Positions 8,185 through 17,531 of a stretch of DNA of 60,824 nt are shown here, in pieces. The position numbers and the translations under genes are program-made. How positions within the stretch are numbered: the stretch's first letter is position 1; every line of letters starts with the position of its first letter. Origin of the DNA: Gammaproteobacteria bacterium (GTDB lineage Bacteria; Pseudomonadota; Gammaproteobacteria; Steroidobacterales; Steroidobacteraceae); assembly GCA_020851435.1 (NCBI GenBank), contig JADZCS010000230.1:1-60824 (forward strand), written 5' to 3'. The notes under the pieces are model-generated. The model had not been told where the DNA came from. It made no database searches and saw only the letters and a list, made by a program, of their open reading frames with translations.

Positions 8185-9849
8185 ATGACGACGACACGGC
8201 GCACGCCCATCTCCCATCTGGCCCGCCTCGAGCGGCTCAAGTCGAGCTACGGCGAAGGCATTGTGGCAACCCGGCTGGCGCTCCTGCGCGTCCTGGCCCG
8301 CTCCAGGCTGCACACCGCGGCCCAGGTCGCCCGGCTGCACGAAATGCTGTGTTTCCTGCGCGCCTACCCGGACGACGCGCGTGTGCTCGCGCAGGTCACG
8401 CGCATGCTCGAGGGCTTCGACAGGCGGCCAGACCTTCTGGCTCACCGGGCCGCGCTCGCAGACTCAGGCATCGCCGGGACTGCGATCCACTATCGGTTCT
8501 TCTGGTCCACGGCGCTGTGGCTGGCGCGGCGCTGGCCCGACCGACTGCAGTTCGAGCGTGATGATCCGGAAGCCGCCGCAAGGATCGCGGCGGCCCTGCC
8601 GCTGGTCGCGCCAGCGGCCTCGGCAGAGTGGCTGCGCGCAGGGCAACTGCCGGCATTCGAGGCGCTGGACCGCCTGCGCGGCCGGCGCAGCGACGCGGCG
8701 TGGTTCGTCGGACGCGTGGCGCAGCTGCCCGGCGACGGCTTCACGCGCGAGGCCTTTTCCGACGCCGTCGACGCGCCATTCGCCGTCGAGCCCGGCAAGG
8801 ACACGCCGTCGCGCAGCCGCGCGCATTTCGCGTCCGCCCCGCGGGCCTTCCAGCAGGCGCCGCTGCGGCGGGGCCGGCCGGACCTGCGAGCCGCCATCGC
8901 AGTGCAGCCGCGCGGCATGCGCCTGCTCTCGCGCCGCGACGGCGCCGCGCTCATCGACCTTGCGCGCTCGGCGATGGTCACGCGCGCACGCGACCTGATG
9001 GCCTTCGAATACGGCGATGCGCGCAGCGTGCGCCTCGTCGACGACGGCGACGGCCTGGCCTTCGCGTTCTGCGGCGTGATCCCGGAACGACGCTCGCTGC
9101 TGCCCGCGATTTTCGGCGGCCTGACCCTCCGGAACGGCGTGCCCATCGGCTACGTGCAGGTGGACGTGATCGGACCCTGTGCCGCGCTGTCGTTCAATAC
9201 CTTCGAGACCTTCCGCGGCAGCGAGGCGAGCCACGTGTTCGCGAGGTTGCTGGCTGCGGTCCGCCACGCGTTCGGGGCAGTGTCGTTCAGCATCGAGCCG
9301 TACCAGCTCGGCCACGGCAACCACGAGGGTATCGAATCCGGCGCCTGGTGGTTCTACTACAAGCTCGGCTTTCGTCCGCAGGCCGCGGCCGCGCGCCGGC
9401 TGGCGCGCGACGAGGTCGCGCGGCTGCAGGCCAGGCCGGCGCACCGCTCGTCGGAGCGCACGCTGCAGGCCCTGGCGGCGCATCACCTGTTCTTCGATCT
9501 GGACCCTGCCGACCGGCGCGGACTGCCGCAACTGCAGGCCCTGCTCCAGCGCGCGGCCCACTGGCTTGCACGTGCCGATGCAGGCACGAATGGCGTGGCG
9601 GCGGCCGAGGCGGCGGCCCTGTCGCTGACGGGCCTGGGATCGCTCGCGGGCTGCAGCCGGGACGAGCGGCTCGCCTGGCAGCGCTGGGCGCCACTGATCG
9701 CCTCCATGCCAGGCATCGGCCGCTGGAGCGCGTCGGAACGTCGTGAGCTGGCGCAAATCGCGCTGGCCAAGGGCGGGCGCGATGAACTGGCGTTCCTGCT
9801 GCGCTGGGCCGCGCATCCGCGGATGGCGGCCGTGCTCTGGCGGGCGTGA
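8185..9849 (+). CDS. unknown protein with a GNAT-like acyltransferase region
   Basis: A 554-residue soluble protein of no named family. The middle (about residues 290-410) resembles a GNAT acetyltransferase fold: GVPIGYVQVDVIGP, then SASHVF-type helix residues, and a terminal GAWWFYYKLGFRP like the beta6-beta7 end of GNAT enzymes. The N-terminal 200 residues are helical and Arg-rich (LARLERLKSSYGEG), and the C-terminal part is helical. There is no signal peptide. ATG 8185 is chosen because the frame upstream overlaps the Crp-like gene. It is convergent with exbD (seven bases between stops) and appears to be a single-gene unit. Confidence 0.65.
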   Translation: MTTTRRTPISHLARLERLKSSYGEGIVATRLALLRVLARSRLHTAAQVARLHEMLCFLRAYPDDARVLAQVTRMLEGFDRRPDLLAHRAALADSGIAGTAIHYRFFWSTALWLARRWPDRLQFERDDPEAAARIAAALPLVAPAASAEWLRAGQLPAFEALDRLRGRRSDAAWFVGRVAQLPGDGFTREAFSDAVDAPFAVEPGKDTPSRSRAHFASAPRAFQQAPLRRGRPDLRAAIAVQPRGMRLLSRRDGAALIDLARSAMVTRARDLMAFEYGDARSVRLVDDGDGLAFAFCGVIPERRSLLPAIFGGLTLRNGVPIGYVQVDVIGPCAALSFNTFETFRGSEASHVFARLLAAVRHAFGAVSFSIEPYQLGHGNHEGIESGAWWFYYKLGFRPQAAAARRLARDEVARLQARPAHRSSERTLQALAAHHLFFDLDPADRRGLPQLQALLQRAAHWLARADAGTNGVAAAEAAALSLTGLGSLAGCSRDERLAWQRWAPLIASMPGIGRWSASERRELAQIALAKGGRDELAFLLRWAAHPRMAAVLWRA

Positions 9850-9856
9850 CCCGTGG

Positions 9857-10297
<441 letters not shown>

Positions 10298-10315
10298 GAC
10301 GATCTCCGGTGGGTA

Positions 10316-11065
10316 TCAGGCGGGCTGCTTCTGCTGTTTCGGCCGGTTGGCGCGGTGGTGGTCCATGGAGGACGGCACGCGCGCGCCGGTGGTGAGGTAG
10401 GCGAGCAGGTCCTCGGCGAAGGCGTGGAAGCCCGCGATGATCACGCGGTTGTTGCGCACCAGCAGGTTGTAGCCGAGCACCGCGGGCACCGCGACCGCAA
10501 GGCCCAGCGCCGTCATGATCAGGGCCTCTCCGACCGGTCCCGCCACCTGGTCCAGGGAGGTATCGCCGGTCGCGCCGATGCGCACCAGCGCGTGGAAGAT
10601 TCCCCACACGGTGCCGAACAGGCCCACGAACGGCGCGGTGCTGCCCACGGACGCGAGCACGGTGAGACCGGTCTCCAGGCGCTCCATCTCGCGGTCCGTC
10701 GCGGCGCGCAGCGCGCGGTCGAGGAACTCAGCCCGACGCATCGTCCCCTTGGCCAGCTCGGGCGGCAGGTGGTCGTGATGCTGCATCGCGAACTCGCCGT
10801 CCAGCGCGATCTTCGAGAACGGCTCCCAGTCGGGCTGCTGCTCGAGGTGGGCGATCGCGAGATCCGGCGAGGTCTTCCAGAACGCCGACACGACGTGGCC
10901 CGCCCGGGAGCGGATGCGCACTACCTGGGCGCCCTTGAGGATGATGAAGTACCACGAGACGATCGACATCATGACGAGCAGGCCGAACACGAACAGTCCC
11001 ACGGCATCCGTCTGCTTGAGGAAATGTTCGAAGCTCATCGCGGTGAGGGCTTGGGTCGGGTCCAT
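10316..11065 (-). CDS. exbB: ExbB/TolQ-type proton channel protein
   Basis: A 249-residue inner-membrane protein with three hydrophobic segments: AVGLFVFGLLVMMSIVSWYF near the N-terminus, VLASVGSTAPFVGLFGTVWG in the middle, and ALIMTALGLAVAVPAVLGYN. The glycine- and threonine-rich second and third segments are the MotA/TolQ/ExbB channel signature. A large cytoplasmic loop lies between the first two. It sits between tonB and exbD in one minus-strand operon. Confidence 0.92.
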   Translation of the reverse strand: MDPTQALTAMSFEHFLKQTDAVGLFVFGLLVMMSIVSWYFIILKGAQVVRIRSRAGHVVSAFWKTSPDLAIAHLEQQPDWEPFSKIALDGEFAMQHHDHLPPELAKGTMRRAEFLDRALRAATDREMERLETGLTVLASVGSTAPFVGLFGTVWGIFHALVRIGATGDTSLDQVAGPVGEALIMTALGLAVAVPAVLGYNLLVRNNRVIIAGFHAFAEDLLAYLTTGARVPSSMDHHRANRPKQQKQPA

Positions 11066-11080
11066 GATGTCTTCCTCGAG

Positions 11081-11785
11081 TCAATCGAGCAGTTTGAATT
11101 CCACCCTTGCGATTACCCAGGCGCGAACCGGCAGGCCGCGGCGCATGGCGGCCTCGAAGCGCCAGTGTCGAACGGCCTCCAGTGCCGCCTGGTCCAGCGA
11201 GGCGTCGCCGCTGGAGCTGTCGATCGTGAGTTCCTCGGGACGGCCGTTCTCGCCGACCAGCGCGCGCACGCGCACCCTGCCCTCGATGCCCATGCGCAGG
11301 CAGCGCGGCGGGTAGTCGGGCGGCTTCATGTCGAGCAGCTTCAGGTTCGCGTAGGCCGCGACCGGCACGTCTTCGAGCCCCTCACCGCCGGGAACGCCGT
11401 ACTTCATCGGCGGACCTGGCGTTCCGGGCAGCAGCTCATCGCCGGCTTCGTAGGGCTTCACCTGCGTGTCGGGCGGCACCGGATTGGAGGTCGGCGTGTC
11501 CACCAGGATCGGCACGGGACGGGTCTGGCGAGGTGGCTGCCTGACCGCGTCGCTGGGGGGTGGCGGCTTGTCGCCGGCAGGCTGGAGCTGGGGTGGCAAC
11601 CGCAGGGGCGGCAGCTTCTGCAGGCTGACCTGGAAGACTGCGTCGGCACTCTGCTTCGCCGGCATCTCGGGCGCCGTCAGCAGCAGGCGGCCGATGACGC
11701 CGGCATGCACCATCGCCACGACCGTCAGTATCCCCGCTGCGCCCCAGGTCAGGCGCTCGTCGTGGACGTAGCGGTCGATGCGCAT
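11081..11785 (-). CDS. tonB: TonB energy-transducing protein
   Basis: A 234-residue TonB. An N-terminal cytoplasmic stub and one membrane anchor (WGAAGILTVVAMVHAGVIG) lead to a proline-rich periplasmic linker (residues about 55-120) and a C-terminal TonB domain: PPDYPPRCLRMGIEGRVRVR, DASLDQAALEAVRHWRF and a final strand AWVIARVEFKLL. It couples the ExbBD proton motor to outer-membrane receptors. No TonB-dependent receptor gene is in the window, so the substrate cannot be inferred. The 261 bases upstream (to 12046), shared with the divergent redox operon, must hold both promoters, but none could be defined by eye. Confidence 0.92.
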   Translation of the reverse strand: MRIDRYVHDERLTWGAAGILTVVAMVHAGVIGRLLLTAPEMPAKQSADAVFQVSLQKLPPLRLPPQLQPAGDKPPPPSDAVRQPPRQTRPVPILVDTPTSNPVPPDTQVKPYEAGDELLPGTPGPPMKYGVPGGEGLEDVPVAAYANLKLLDMKPPDYPPRCLRMGIEGRVRVRALVGENGRPEELTIDSSSGDASLDQAALEAVRHWRFEAAMRRGLPVRAWVIARVEFKLLD

Positions 11786-12046
11786 GACGTGCCGTTACCA
11801 GCGTAGGTCGCGGACTAGCCTGGAAGCCCCTTGATTCTAACGGACACACGCCTCGCCCGCTGTCGGCGCAGGCGGCCAGATGTACCTAGGCGTGCAGGGG
11901 TTGTACGAGGACACGACGACTGGACCAGCCCTGCGGTAGATATCGCTGTGTTTCGGGATGCCGTCATTGCGGGCCTTCCCGAGGCGGGTTAGAACCGACG
12001 TCAAAGGGGGCCCGTTCCCGGGTTACCCGTCTGACCGGTGAATTCC

Positions 12047-12958
12047 ATGACCACGACCGGACCGCAACCCAGCTACGAGATCCTCAGGCGTGAGGATTTC
12101 TCCGACGTGACCTACCTCCTCGAGGTCCACCACCCGAGAATGGCCAGGTCGGCGCGCCCGGGGCAGTTCGTCATCGTCATGTCCCACCCCGAGGGCGAGC
12201 GCATCCCGCTCACCATCGCCGACTTCGACCGCGACAAGGGAACGATCACGCTGGTGATCCAGGCAGTGGGCAAGACCACCAAGGAAATGCAGCAGTCCTG
12301 CCGCGTCGGCAGCCGCCTGCACGCACTGGTCGGCCCGATGGGCATCCCGAGCCACATCGGCAAGGCGAAAAAGGTGCTCTGCGTCGGGGGCGGACTCGGC
12401 GTGGCGCCCATCTACCCGCAGGCGCGGGGGTTCAAGGAGAGCGGCGCCTACGTCATCGGCGTGGTCGGATTCCGCAACCGCGATCTGATGTTCTGGGAAG
12501 ACAAGTTCCGCGCCGTCTGCGACGAGCTGATCATCTGCACGGACGATGGGTCCGCCGGCATCAAGGGCCTGGTGACCGAAGGCATCCGCCAGGCCATCGC
12601 GAGCCACCCCGACATCGACGAGTGCGTCGCCATCGGTCCGCCGATCATGATGAAGGGCTGCGCTGAGGCCACCCGCCCGCACGGCATCAAGACGATGGTC
12701 AGCCTCAACCCGGTCATGGTCGACGGCACCGGCATGTGCGGCGGCTGCCGCGTCAAGCTGCAGAGCGGCATCAAGTTCGCCTGCGTGGACGGGCCGGATT
12801 TCGACGGCCACGAAGTGGACTTCGACGACCTGATGTCCCGCCTCGGCCGCTACCGCGAAGTGGAGCGCCAGGCCACCGCGCGGTTCGAAGAGAACTGCAA
12901 CATGCGTGCGGAGTTCGTGGCCGCCTCCGCCCAGGAAGGCGGGCAGTCCCCCGACTGA
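12047..12958 (+). CDS. FNR-like flavin/2Fe-2S oxidoreductase subunit (NfnA/SudB-like)
   Basis: A 303-residue relative of the sulfide-dehydrogenase / dihydroorotate-dehydrogenase electron-transfer subunits. The N-terminal half is an FAD-binding barrel (RPGQFVIVM, ERIPLTIAD) and is followed by a Rossmann NAD(P)-binding part (VLCVGGGLGVAPIYPQ). The C-terminal MCGGCRVK...FACVDGP cysteines match the family's [2Fe-2S] site. ATG 12047 with GGTGA before it is preferred; GTG 12038 is possible. It is the first gene of a five-gene redox operon. In Nfn-type enzymes this subunit pairs with the GltD-like protein encoded next, and here it may link NAD(P)H to ferredoxin-level electrons from the 2-oxoacid oxidoreductase. 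Confidence 0.88.
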   Translation: MTTTGPQPSYEILRREDFSDVTYLLEVHHPRMARSARPGQFVIVMSHPEGERIPLTIADFDRDKGTITLVIQAVGKTTKEMQQSCRVGSRLHALVGPMGIPSHIGKAKKVLCVGGGLGVAPIYPQARGFKESGAYVIGVVGFRNRDLMFWEDKFRAVCDELIICTDDGSAGIKGLVTEGIRQAIASHPDIDECVAIGPPIMMKGCAEATRPHGIKTMVSLNPVMVDGTGMCGGCRVKLQSGIKFACVDGPDFDGHEVDFDDLMSRLGRYREVERQATARFEENCNMRAEFVAASAQEGGQSPD

Positions 12959-13007
12959 GCCGCGAGCTATCCTCCCCTACCAACGCCCCGACCCTCACGG
13001 CACCCCC

Positions 13008-14546
13008 ATGGCACCCAGGAAGCGGACGATCAGGACCATCCCCCAGGAACGCACGCCCGCGCGCGAGCAGGACCCGGCGGTCCGCGCGAGGAACTTCCTC
13101 GAGGTCAACTGCGGCTACACGCTGGAGGACGCGCTGCGCGAGTCCGAGCGCTGCCTGATGTGCGCCGACGAGCCCTGCGTCCGTGGCTGCCCAGTGGGCA
13201 TCAACATCCCCGGATTCATCCAGAAGATCGGCGAGAAGAACCTGCACGGCGCCTACGACGTCATCACCGACACGAACCTGCTTCCGGCCGTGTGCGGCCG
13301 GGTCTGCCCGCAGGAGAACCAGTGCGAGGGCGTCTGCACCGTGGGCGACTCGCTGGAGCCGGTGGCCATCGGCAGGCTCGAGCGCTTCGTCGGCGACATG
13401 GCCATCCAGCAGGGCTGGAGCAACGTTCCCTACATCGAACCCTGCGGTTACCGGGTCGGCATCGTCGGGTCCGGGCCTGCGGGCATGGCCTGCGCCGCCG
13501 ACATGGCCAAGGCCGGCTGCGAGGTCACGGTCTTCGAGGCCTTCCACGAGGCCGGCGGCGTGCTCAAGTACGGCATCCCGGACTTCCGCCTGCCGAACAC
13601 GGTCGTCGACGCCGAACTCGACAAGCTCGTCCAGCTCGGCATCCGCTTCGAGTGCAACACGCTGGTCGGCAGGCTGTTCACGGTCGAGGAGATGCTCGAC
13701 GACATGGGCTTCCACGCCGTGTTCATCGGCACCGGGGCCGGATATCCGACCTTCATGGGCATCCCGGGCGAGTCGCTGAACGGCGTCCTGTCGGCCAACG
13801 AACTCCTGACCCGCTGCAACCTCATGCACGGCCGCGACCCCGCCCACTTCGACACGCCGCTGCCGCCGAGCCGAAACGTGGTGGTCATCGGCGCAGGCAA
13901 CACGGCCATGGACGCGATGCGCGTTTCGCTGCGCCTGGGTGCGGACAAGGTCCACTGCATCTATCGCCGCAGCCGCAAGGAAGCCCCGGCGCGTGCCGAG
14001 GAACTCCACCACGCAGAGGAAGAGGGCATCGAGTTCCACTGGCTCACCAACCCGGTGGAGATCCTCGACGACGGCAAGAACAACGTCCGCGGCCTGCGTT
14101 GCCAGCGCATGGAACTCGGCGAACCCGACGCGTCGGGCCGGCGGCGCCCAGTCCCGGTCGAGGGCAGCGAGTTCGAGTTCGAGGCAGACCTCGTCGTCTA
14201 TGCGATCGGCACCAATGCCAACCCGATCCTCGGCCAGACCTCCGGCCTGAAGCTCGACAAGCGAGGCTATATCGCGACCGACGAGAACCTCGCGACGTCG
14301 ATCGCCGGCGTGTTCGCCGGCGGCGACATCGTCACCGGTGCTGCCACGGTGATCCAGGCGATGGGTGCGGGCCGCAGGGCCGCCCGCGGCATGAAGGCGT
14401 GGCTGGGGCTGCGCGACACCGTGGACGCCTGCAGCGAAGCGACGCTGGCGCCGGACCAGCGGCCTTTCGGGCTGGATCCGGCCGAACGCGACTTCGTCCT
14501 GGTGCGGTTGCCGCGCGCCGCCAGCACCACGCCCACCCATACCTGA
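13008..14546 (+). CDS. GltD-like NAD(P)H-dependent oxidoreductase subunit
   Basis: A 512-residue homologue of the glutamate-synthase small chain and of the large Nfn subunit. The N-terminal domain has two cysteine sets (CLMCADEPCVRGCP and CGRVCPQENQCEGVC) for [4Fe-4S] clusters. An FAD Rossmann motif (VGIVGSGPAGMACAADM) follows, then the NAD(P) motif VVVIGAGNTAMDAMR, the IYRRSRKEAPAR segment favouring NADP(H), and the C-terminal GVFAGGDIVTGAATVIQAMG. There is no large glutamate-synthase subunit nearby, so it acts here with the FNR-like gene and the 2-oxoacid oxidoreductase genes. As I recall, Azoarcus 2-oxoglutarate:NADP+ oxidoreductase also uses a GltD-like subunit. Confidence 0.9.
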   Translation: MAPRKRTIRTIPQERTPAREQDPAVRARNFLEVNCGYTLEDALRESERCLMCADEPCVRGCPVGINIPGFIQKIGEKNLHGAYDVITDTNLLPAVCGRVCPQENQCEGVCTVGDSLEPVAIGRLERFVGDMAIQQGWSNVPYIEPCGYRVGIVGSGPAGMACAADMAKAGCEVTVFEAFHEAGGVLKYGIPDFRLPNTVVDAELDKLVQLGIRFECNTLVGRLFTVEEMLDDMGFHAVFIGTGAGYPTFMGIPGESLNGVLSANELLTRCNLMHGRDPAHFDTPLPPSRNVVVIGAGNTAMDAMRVSLRLGADKVHCIYRRSRKEAPARAEELHHAEEEGIEFHWLTNPVEILDDGKNNVRGLRCQRMELGEPDASGRRRPVPVEGSEFEFEADLVVYAIGTNANPILGQTSGLKLDKRGYIATDENLATSIAGVFAGGDIVTGAATVIQAMGAGRRAARGMKAWLGLRDTVDACSEATLAPDQRPFGLDPAERDFVLVRLPRAASTTPTHT

Positions 14547-14578
14547 ACCACACGGTCCAAGGCAGAGAACCCATCACC

Positions 14579-16501
14579 ATGAATGCCACGCGCGCAGCAG
14601 ACCTGACCCAAGACGCCGGGAAACGCACGCCGGCGGCCAGCAAGCAGGCCATCGAAATCTCCGAAGCCATCATCGAGATCATCAGCGACTCCGGCGAGGG
14701 CGCGCAGCGCTGCGGCCAGTCGCTCGGCTCGATCGGCGCGAAGATGGGCAACGGCGTCTGGACGGTCGAGATCATCCCGGCGGAGATCCAGCCTCCCGCG
14801 CGCAGCGTGGCCGGCGCCAGCGGCAACCGCATCAGGCTGGCCTCGGGCAGGATCAGCAATGGTGGCGACGAGACCGACCTCGTGGTCGCCTTCAACGAGC
14901 AGGTCCTCCTCGGCCGGGTGCGCGACGGCGAACTCAAGCCGGGTTGCACGATCCTGCTCGAGAGCATGTGGCGCGAGCACCGCGATCCGGCGGTCCGGGC
15001 CGCCTACGTCGAGACCTTCGACCGGCTGATAGGCCTGGGCTATCGCGTGATCGAGACCCCGATGGAACGCGAATGCCTGAAGCTCGTTTCGGATGCGCGC
15101 AAGGGCAAGAACATGTTCGCGCTGGGGCTGCTGTGCAGCATCTACAGCCTCGACCTCGACATCGCCCGCGGCCAGGTGGCCGTGGCGCTGAAGAAGACCG
15201 ACCTGAAGGTCGTGCAGGCCAACCAGCGGCTGCTCGACGCCGGCTTCGCCTGGGCCGAGGAAAACCTCGACCTGAAGTTCCGCATTCCCGCCACCCGGGC
15301 CACCGAACCGCAGATCGTCGTCAACGGCAACACCGCGCTGGCGCTCGGCGTGCTCGCCTCGGGCATGGACATCTGCGCGATGTACCCGATCACGCCGGCA
15401 ACCTCGGTATCGCACTACCTCAGCGATGTGTTCGAGAAGGTCGGTGGCATGGTGCACCAGGCCGAGGACGAGATCGCCGCGGCGGCCTTCACCATCGGCG
15501 CGTCGTACGCAGGCAGGTGCGCGGTGACGGTCACCTCCGGGCCCGGCTACTCGCTCAAGCAGGAGGCCATCGGGCTCGCGGTCATGGCCGAGATCCCGAT
15601 GGTCATCATCAACGTCCAGCGCGGCGGCCCCAGCACGGGGCAGCCCACCAAGACCGAGCAGGGCGACCTTCTGACGGTGTGCTACGGCAGCCACGGCGAC
15701 GCGCCCAAGGTGGTGCTCGCGCCATCGGGCATCGAGGACTGCTTCCACGCGGTGATCACGGCCCGCAAGATCGCCGAGACCTTCAACATGGTCGTGGTCG
15801 TTCTCACCGACGCGAGCCTGGCCACGGCACAGACGCCATTCCCGCGACCGACATTCAGCGAGGACTGGCTGGCGCCCCCGATCGACCAGGGCCCTGTGCC
15901 CGCCGGGGCCAAGCCCTACGACTGGGACAAGACCACGGGCCTGTTCCGGCGCTTCGTCCCGGGCCAGGCCGGCGGCATGCACACCGTCACCGGACTTGCG
16001 CACGACCGCTCGAGCCGCGTGGCCTACGATCCTGCAACCAACGAGGAAGGCCTGCGGCACCGCAGCCTGAAGCTGGCGGCGCTGCAGAAGACGCTGGCCA
16101 CTCCGCCGGTCTTCGGCGACGAGGAAGGCGACCTGCTGCTGATCGGCTGGGGCAGCACCAAGGGCGCGATCGAGGAGTCGGTGACGCGCCTGCGGGCCGA
16201 AGGGCACAAGGTCTCCTCGCTGCACCTCACCTTCGTGCAGCCGATGCCGTCGGGAATCGGCGAAGTCCTGAAACGCTTCCGCAAGGTCATGACCATCGAG
16301 AACAACTGGTCCGACCGGCTCGAGGACGAGATCATCGACGAAGACAACCGCCGCTACTCGGCGCTCGCCTGGATGCTGCGCGCGCGCTTCCTCGTCGACA
16401 TCGACTGCTGGAGCGAGTCGCGCGGCCGCCCGATCAAGCCGGGCACCATCTGCAGCGAGGTCCGCTCGCGGCTCAACCGTGGCAAGGGGTACGGCGCATG
16501 A
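14579..16501 (+). CDS. 2-oxoacid:acceptor oxidoreductase subunit alpha (gamma-alpha fusion)
   Basis: A 640-residue subunit of a thiamine-dependent 2-oxoacid:ferredoxin oxidoreductase that oxidatively decarboxylates a 2-oxoacid to acyl-CoA. Residues about 30-215 form the gamma domain (GEGAQRCGQSLGSIGAK, FNEQVLLGRVRDGELKPG). The pyrimidine-binding alpha domain begins with NGNTALALGVLASGMDIC and contains AMYPITPATS, EDEIAAAAFTIGASYAGRC, TSGPGYSLKQEAIGLA and the ferredoxin-oxidoreductase segment QRGGPSTGQPTKTEQGDLL. The length fits KorA-type gamma-alpha fusions. The substrate (2-oxoglutarate, pyruvate or another) cannot be read from the sequence. Its stop overlaps the beta start. Confidence 0.92.
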   Translation: MNATRAADLTQDAGKRTPAASKQAIEISEAIIEIISDSGEGAQRCGQSLGSIGAKMGNGVWTVEIIPAEIQPPARSVAGASGNRIRLASGRISNGGDETDLVVAFNEQVLLGRVRDGELKPGCTILLESMWREHRDPAVRAAYVETFDRLIGLGYRVIETPMERECLKLVSDARKGKNMFALGLLCSIYSLDLDIARGQVAVALKKTDLKVVQANQRLLDAGFAWAEENLDLKFRIPATRATEPQIVVNGNTALALGVLASGMDICAMYPITPATSVSHYLSDVFEKVGGMVHQAEDEIAAAAFTIGASYAGRCAVTVTSGPGYSLKQEAIGLAVMAEIPMVIINVQRGGPSTGQPTKTEQGDLLTVCYGSHGDAPKVVLAPSGIEDCFHAVITARKIAETFNMVVVVLTDASLATAQTPFPRPTFSEDWLAPPIDQGPVPAGAKPYDWDKTTGLFRRFVPGQAGGMHTVTGLAHDRSSRVAYDPATNEEGLRHRSLKLAALQKTLATPPVFGDEEGDLLLIGWGSTKGAIEESVTRLRAEGHKVSSLHLTFVQPMPSGIGEVLKRFRKVMTIENNWSDRLEDEIIDEDNRRYSALAWMLRARFLVDIDCWSESRGRPIKPGTICSEVRSRLNRGKGYGA

Positions 16502-17478
16502 CCAGGAACGCAACTCAGTCCGTGATGCGCCTGTACGAGGACCACCACGTGCTCGAGGACTACCAGGGCGGCGTGCCGCGCTGGTGCACCGGCTGTGGTG
16601 ACAACGCCATCCTGACTGCCGTTCAGCGGCTCTGCCGCGACGAGGACCTGGCGCCGGAACGGACCGTGTTCGTGTCCGGAATAGGCTGCTCCAGCCGCTT
16701 CCCGCATTCCATGAAGACCTACGGCTTCCACAGCATCCACGGCCGGGCGCTGCCCATCGCTGAGGGCGTGAAGATGGCGCGGCCGGACCTGAACGTGTTC
16801 GTCAACACGGGCGACGGCGACAACTGCAGCATCGGCGCGGCGCACTGGGTACACGCGGTCCGCTACAACATGAACCTCACGATGCTGCTGCACGACAACC
16901 ACATCTACGGGTTGACCAAGAAGCAGGCGTCGCCGACCTCGCCGATCGGCACGAAGAGTAATACGACGCCGCGCGGCTCCTACCTGGAGGCGCTGAACCC
17001 GCTGACGGTGACGCTGGGCGTGCAGAACGTCTCCTTCGTCGCCCAGGCCGTGGACTGGATACCCGAGGTTCTCTACGACATCATCTCGGCAGCCTTTCAT
17101 CACAAGGGCTTCTCGTTCGTGCGCATCATCCAGCGCTGCCCGGCATTCCTGCCGAACATGTTCGACGCGTGGCTCAACGACACGCAGAAGACGCAACTGC
17201 TGACGCACGAAAACGGCCTGCAGCCGAGCGCCGCCATCGGCAAGCTGTACCGCAACCAGTTGCGGCACGACCCTGCGGACATCGACCGCGCGCGCGAGAT
17301 CGCCTCCGGCGACGACCCGATTCCGGTCGGGATCCTGTATCGCAATCCCGACGTCCCCTGCTACGAGGAACTCCGCGGCGCCGGCAGGCAGCGCACGCCG
17401 GAGATGGTCCGGCACGGGCTCGAAGCCGAGTTCGACAAGTTCACGGTCTGGCCGGAAGGCCGGCAGCCCGCAGCCTGA
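16498..17478 (+). CDS. 2-oxoacid:acceptor oxidoreductase subunit beta
   Basis: A 326-residue TPP-binding subunit. WCTGCGDN and GIGCSSRFP carry the cysteines that usually ligate the [4Fe-4S] cluster near TPP. NTGDGDNCSIG followed by the asparagine of YNMN is the Mg-TPP motif, and NHIYGLTKKQASPTSP is the conserved loop seen in KorB-like proteins. ATGA overlap with the alpha gene ensures matched synthesis. The C-terminal tail (GILYRNPDVPCYEELR) is typical of 2-oxoglutarate/2-oxoacid beta subunits. With the upstream NAD(P)H genes, it suggests an enzyme that can pass electrons to NAD(P)+ as well as ferredoxin. Confidence 0.92.
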   Translation: MTRNATQSVMRLYEDHHVLEDYQGGVPRWCTGCGDNAILTAVQRLCRDEDLAPERTVFVSGIGCSSRFPHSMKTYGFHSIHGRALPIAEGVKMARPDLNVFVNTGDGDNCSIGAAHWVHAVRYNMNLTMLLHDNHIYGLTKKQASPTSPIGTKSNTTPRGSYLEALNPLTVTLGVQNVSFVAQAVDWIPEVLYDIISAAFHHKGFSFVRIIQRCPAFLPNMFDAWLNDTQKTQLLTHENGLQPSAAIGKLYRNQLRHDPADIDRAREIASGDDPIPVGILYRNPDVPCYEELRGAGRQRTPEMVRHGLEAEFDKFTVWPEGRQPAA

Positions 17479-17531
17479 CGCCGTCACGCGCCACCCTCCC
17501 CCCCTCCCAACTCATCGAGCCCAGAGCCGAC

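Noticed and set aside
8464..9816. Long open frame opposite the 554-residue gene
   Set aside because: Its product is Arg/Gln/His-rich low-complexity sequence typical of the antisense of GC-rich genes; no start signal or domain.
11786..12046. Defined divergent promoter between tonB and the redox operon
   Set aside because: Only weak partial matches to -10 elements; not enough to annotate.
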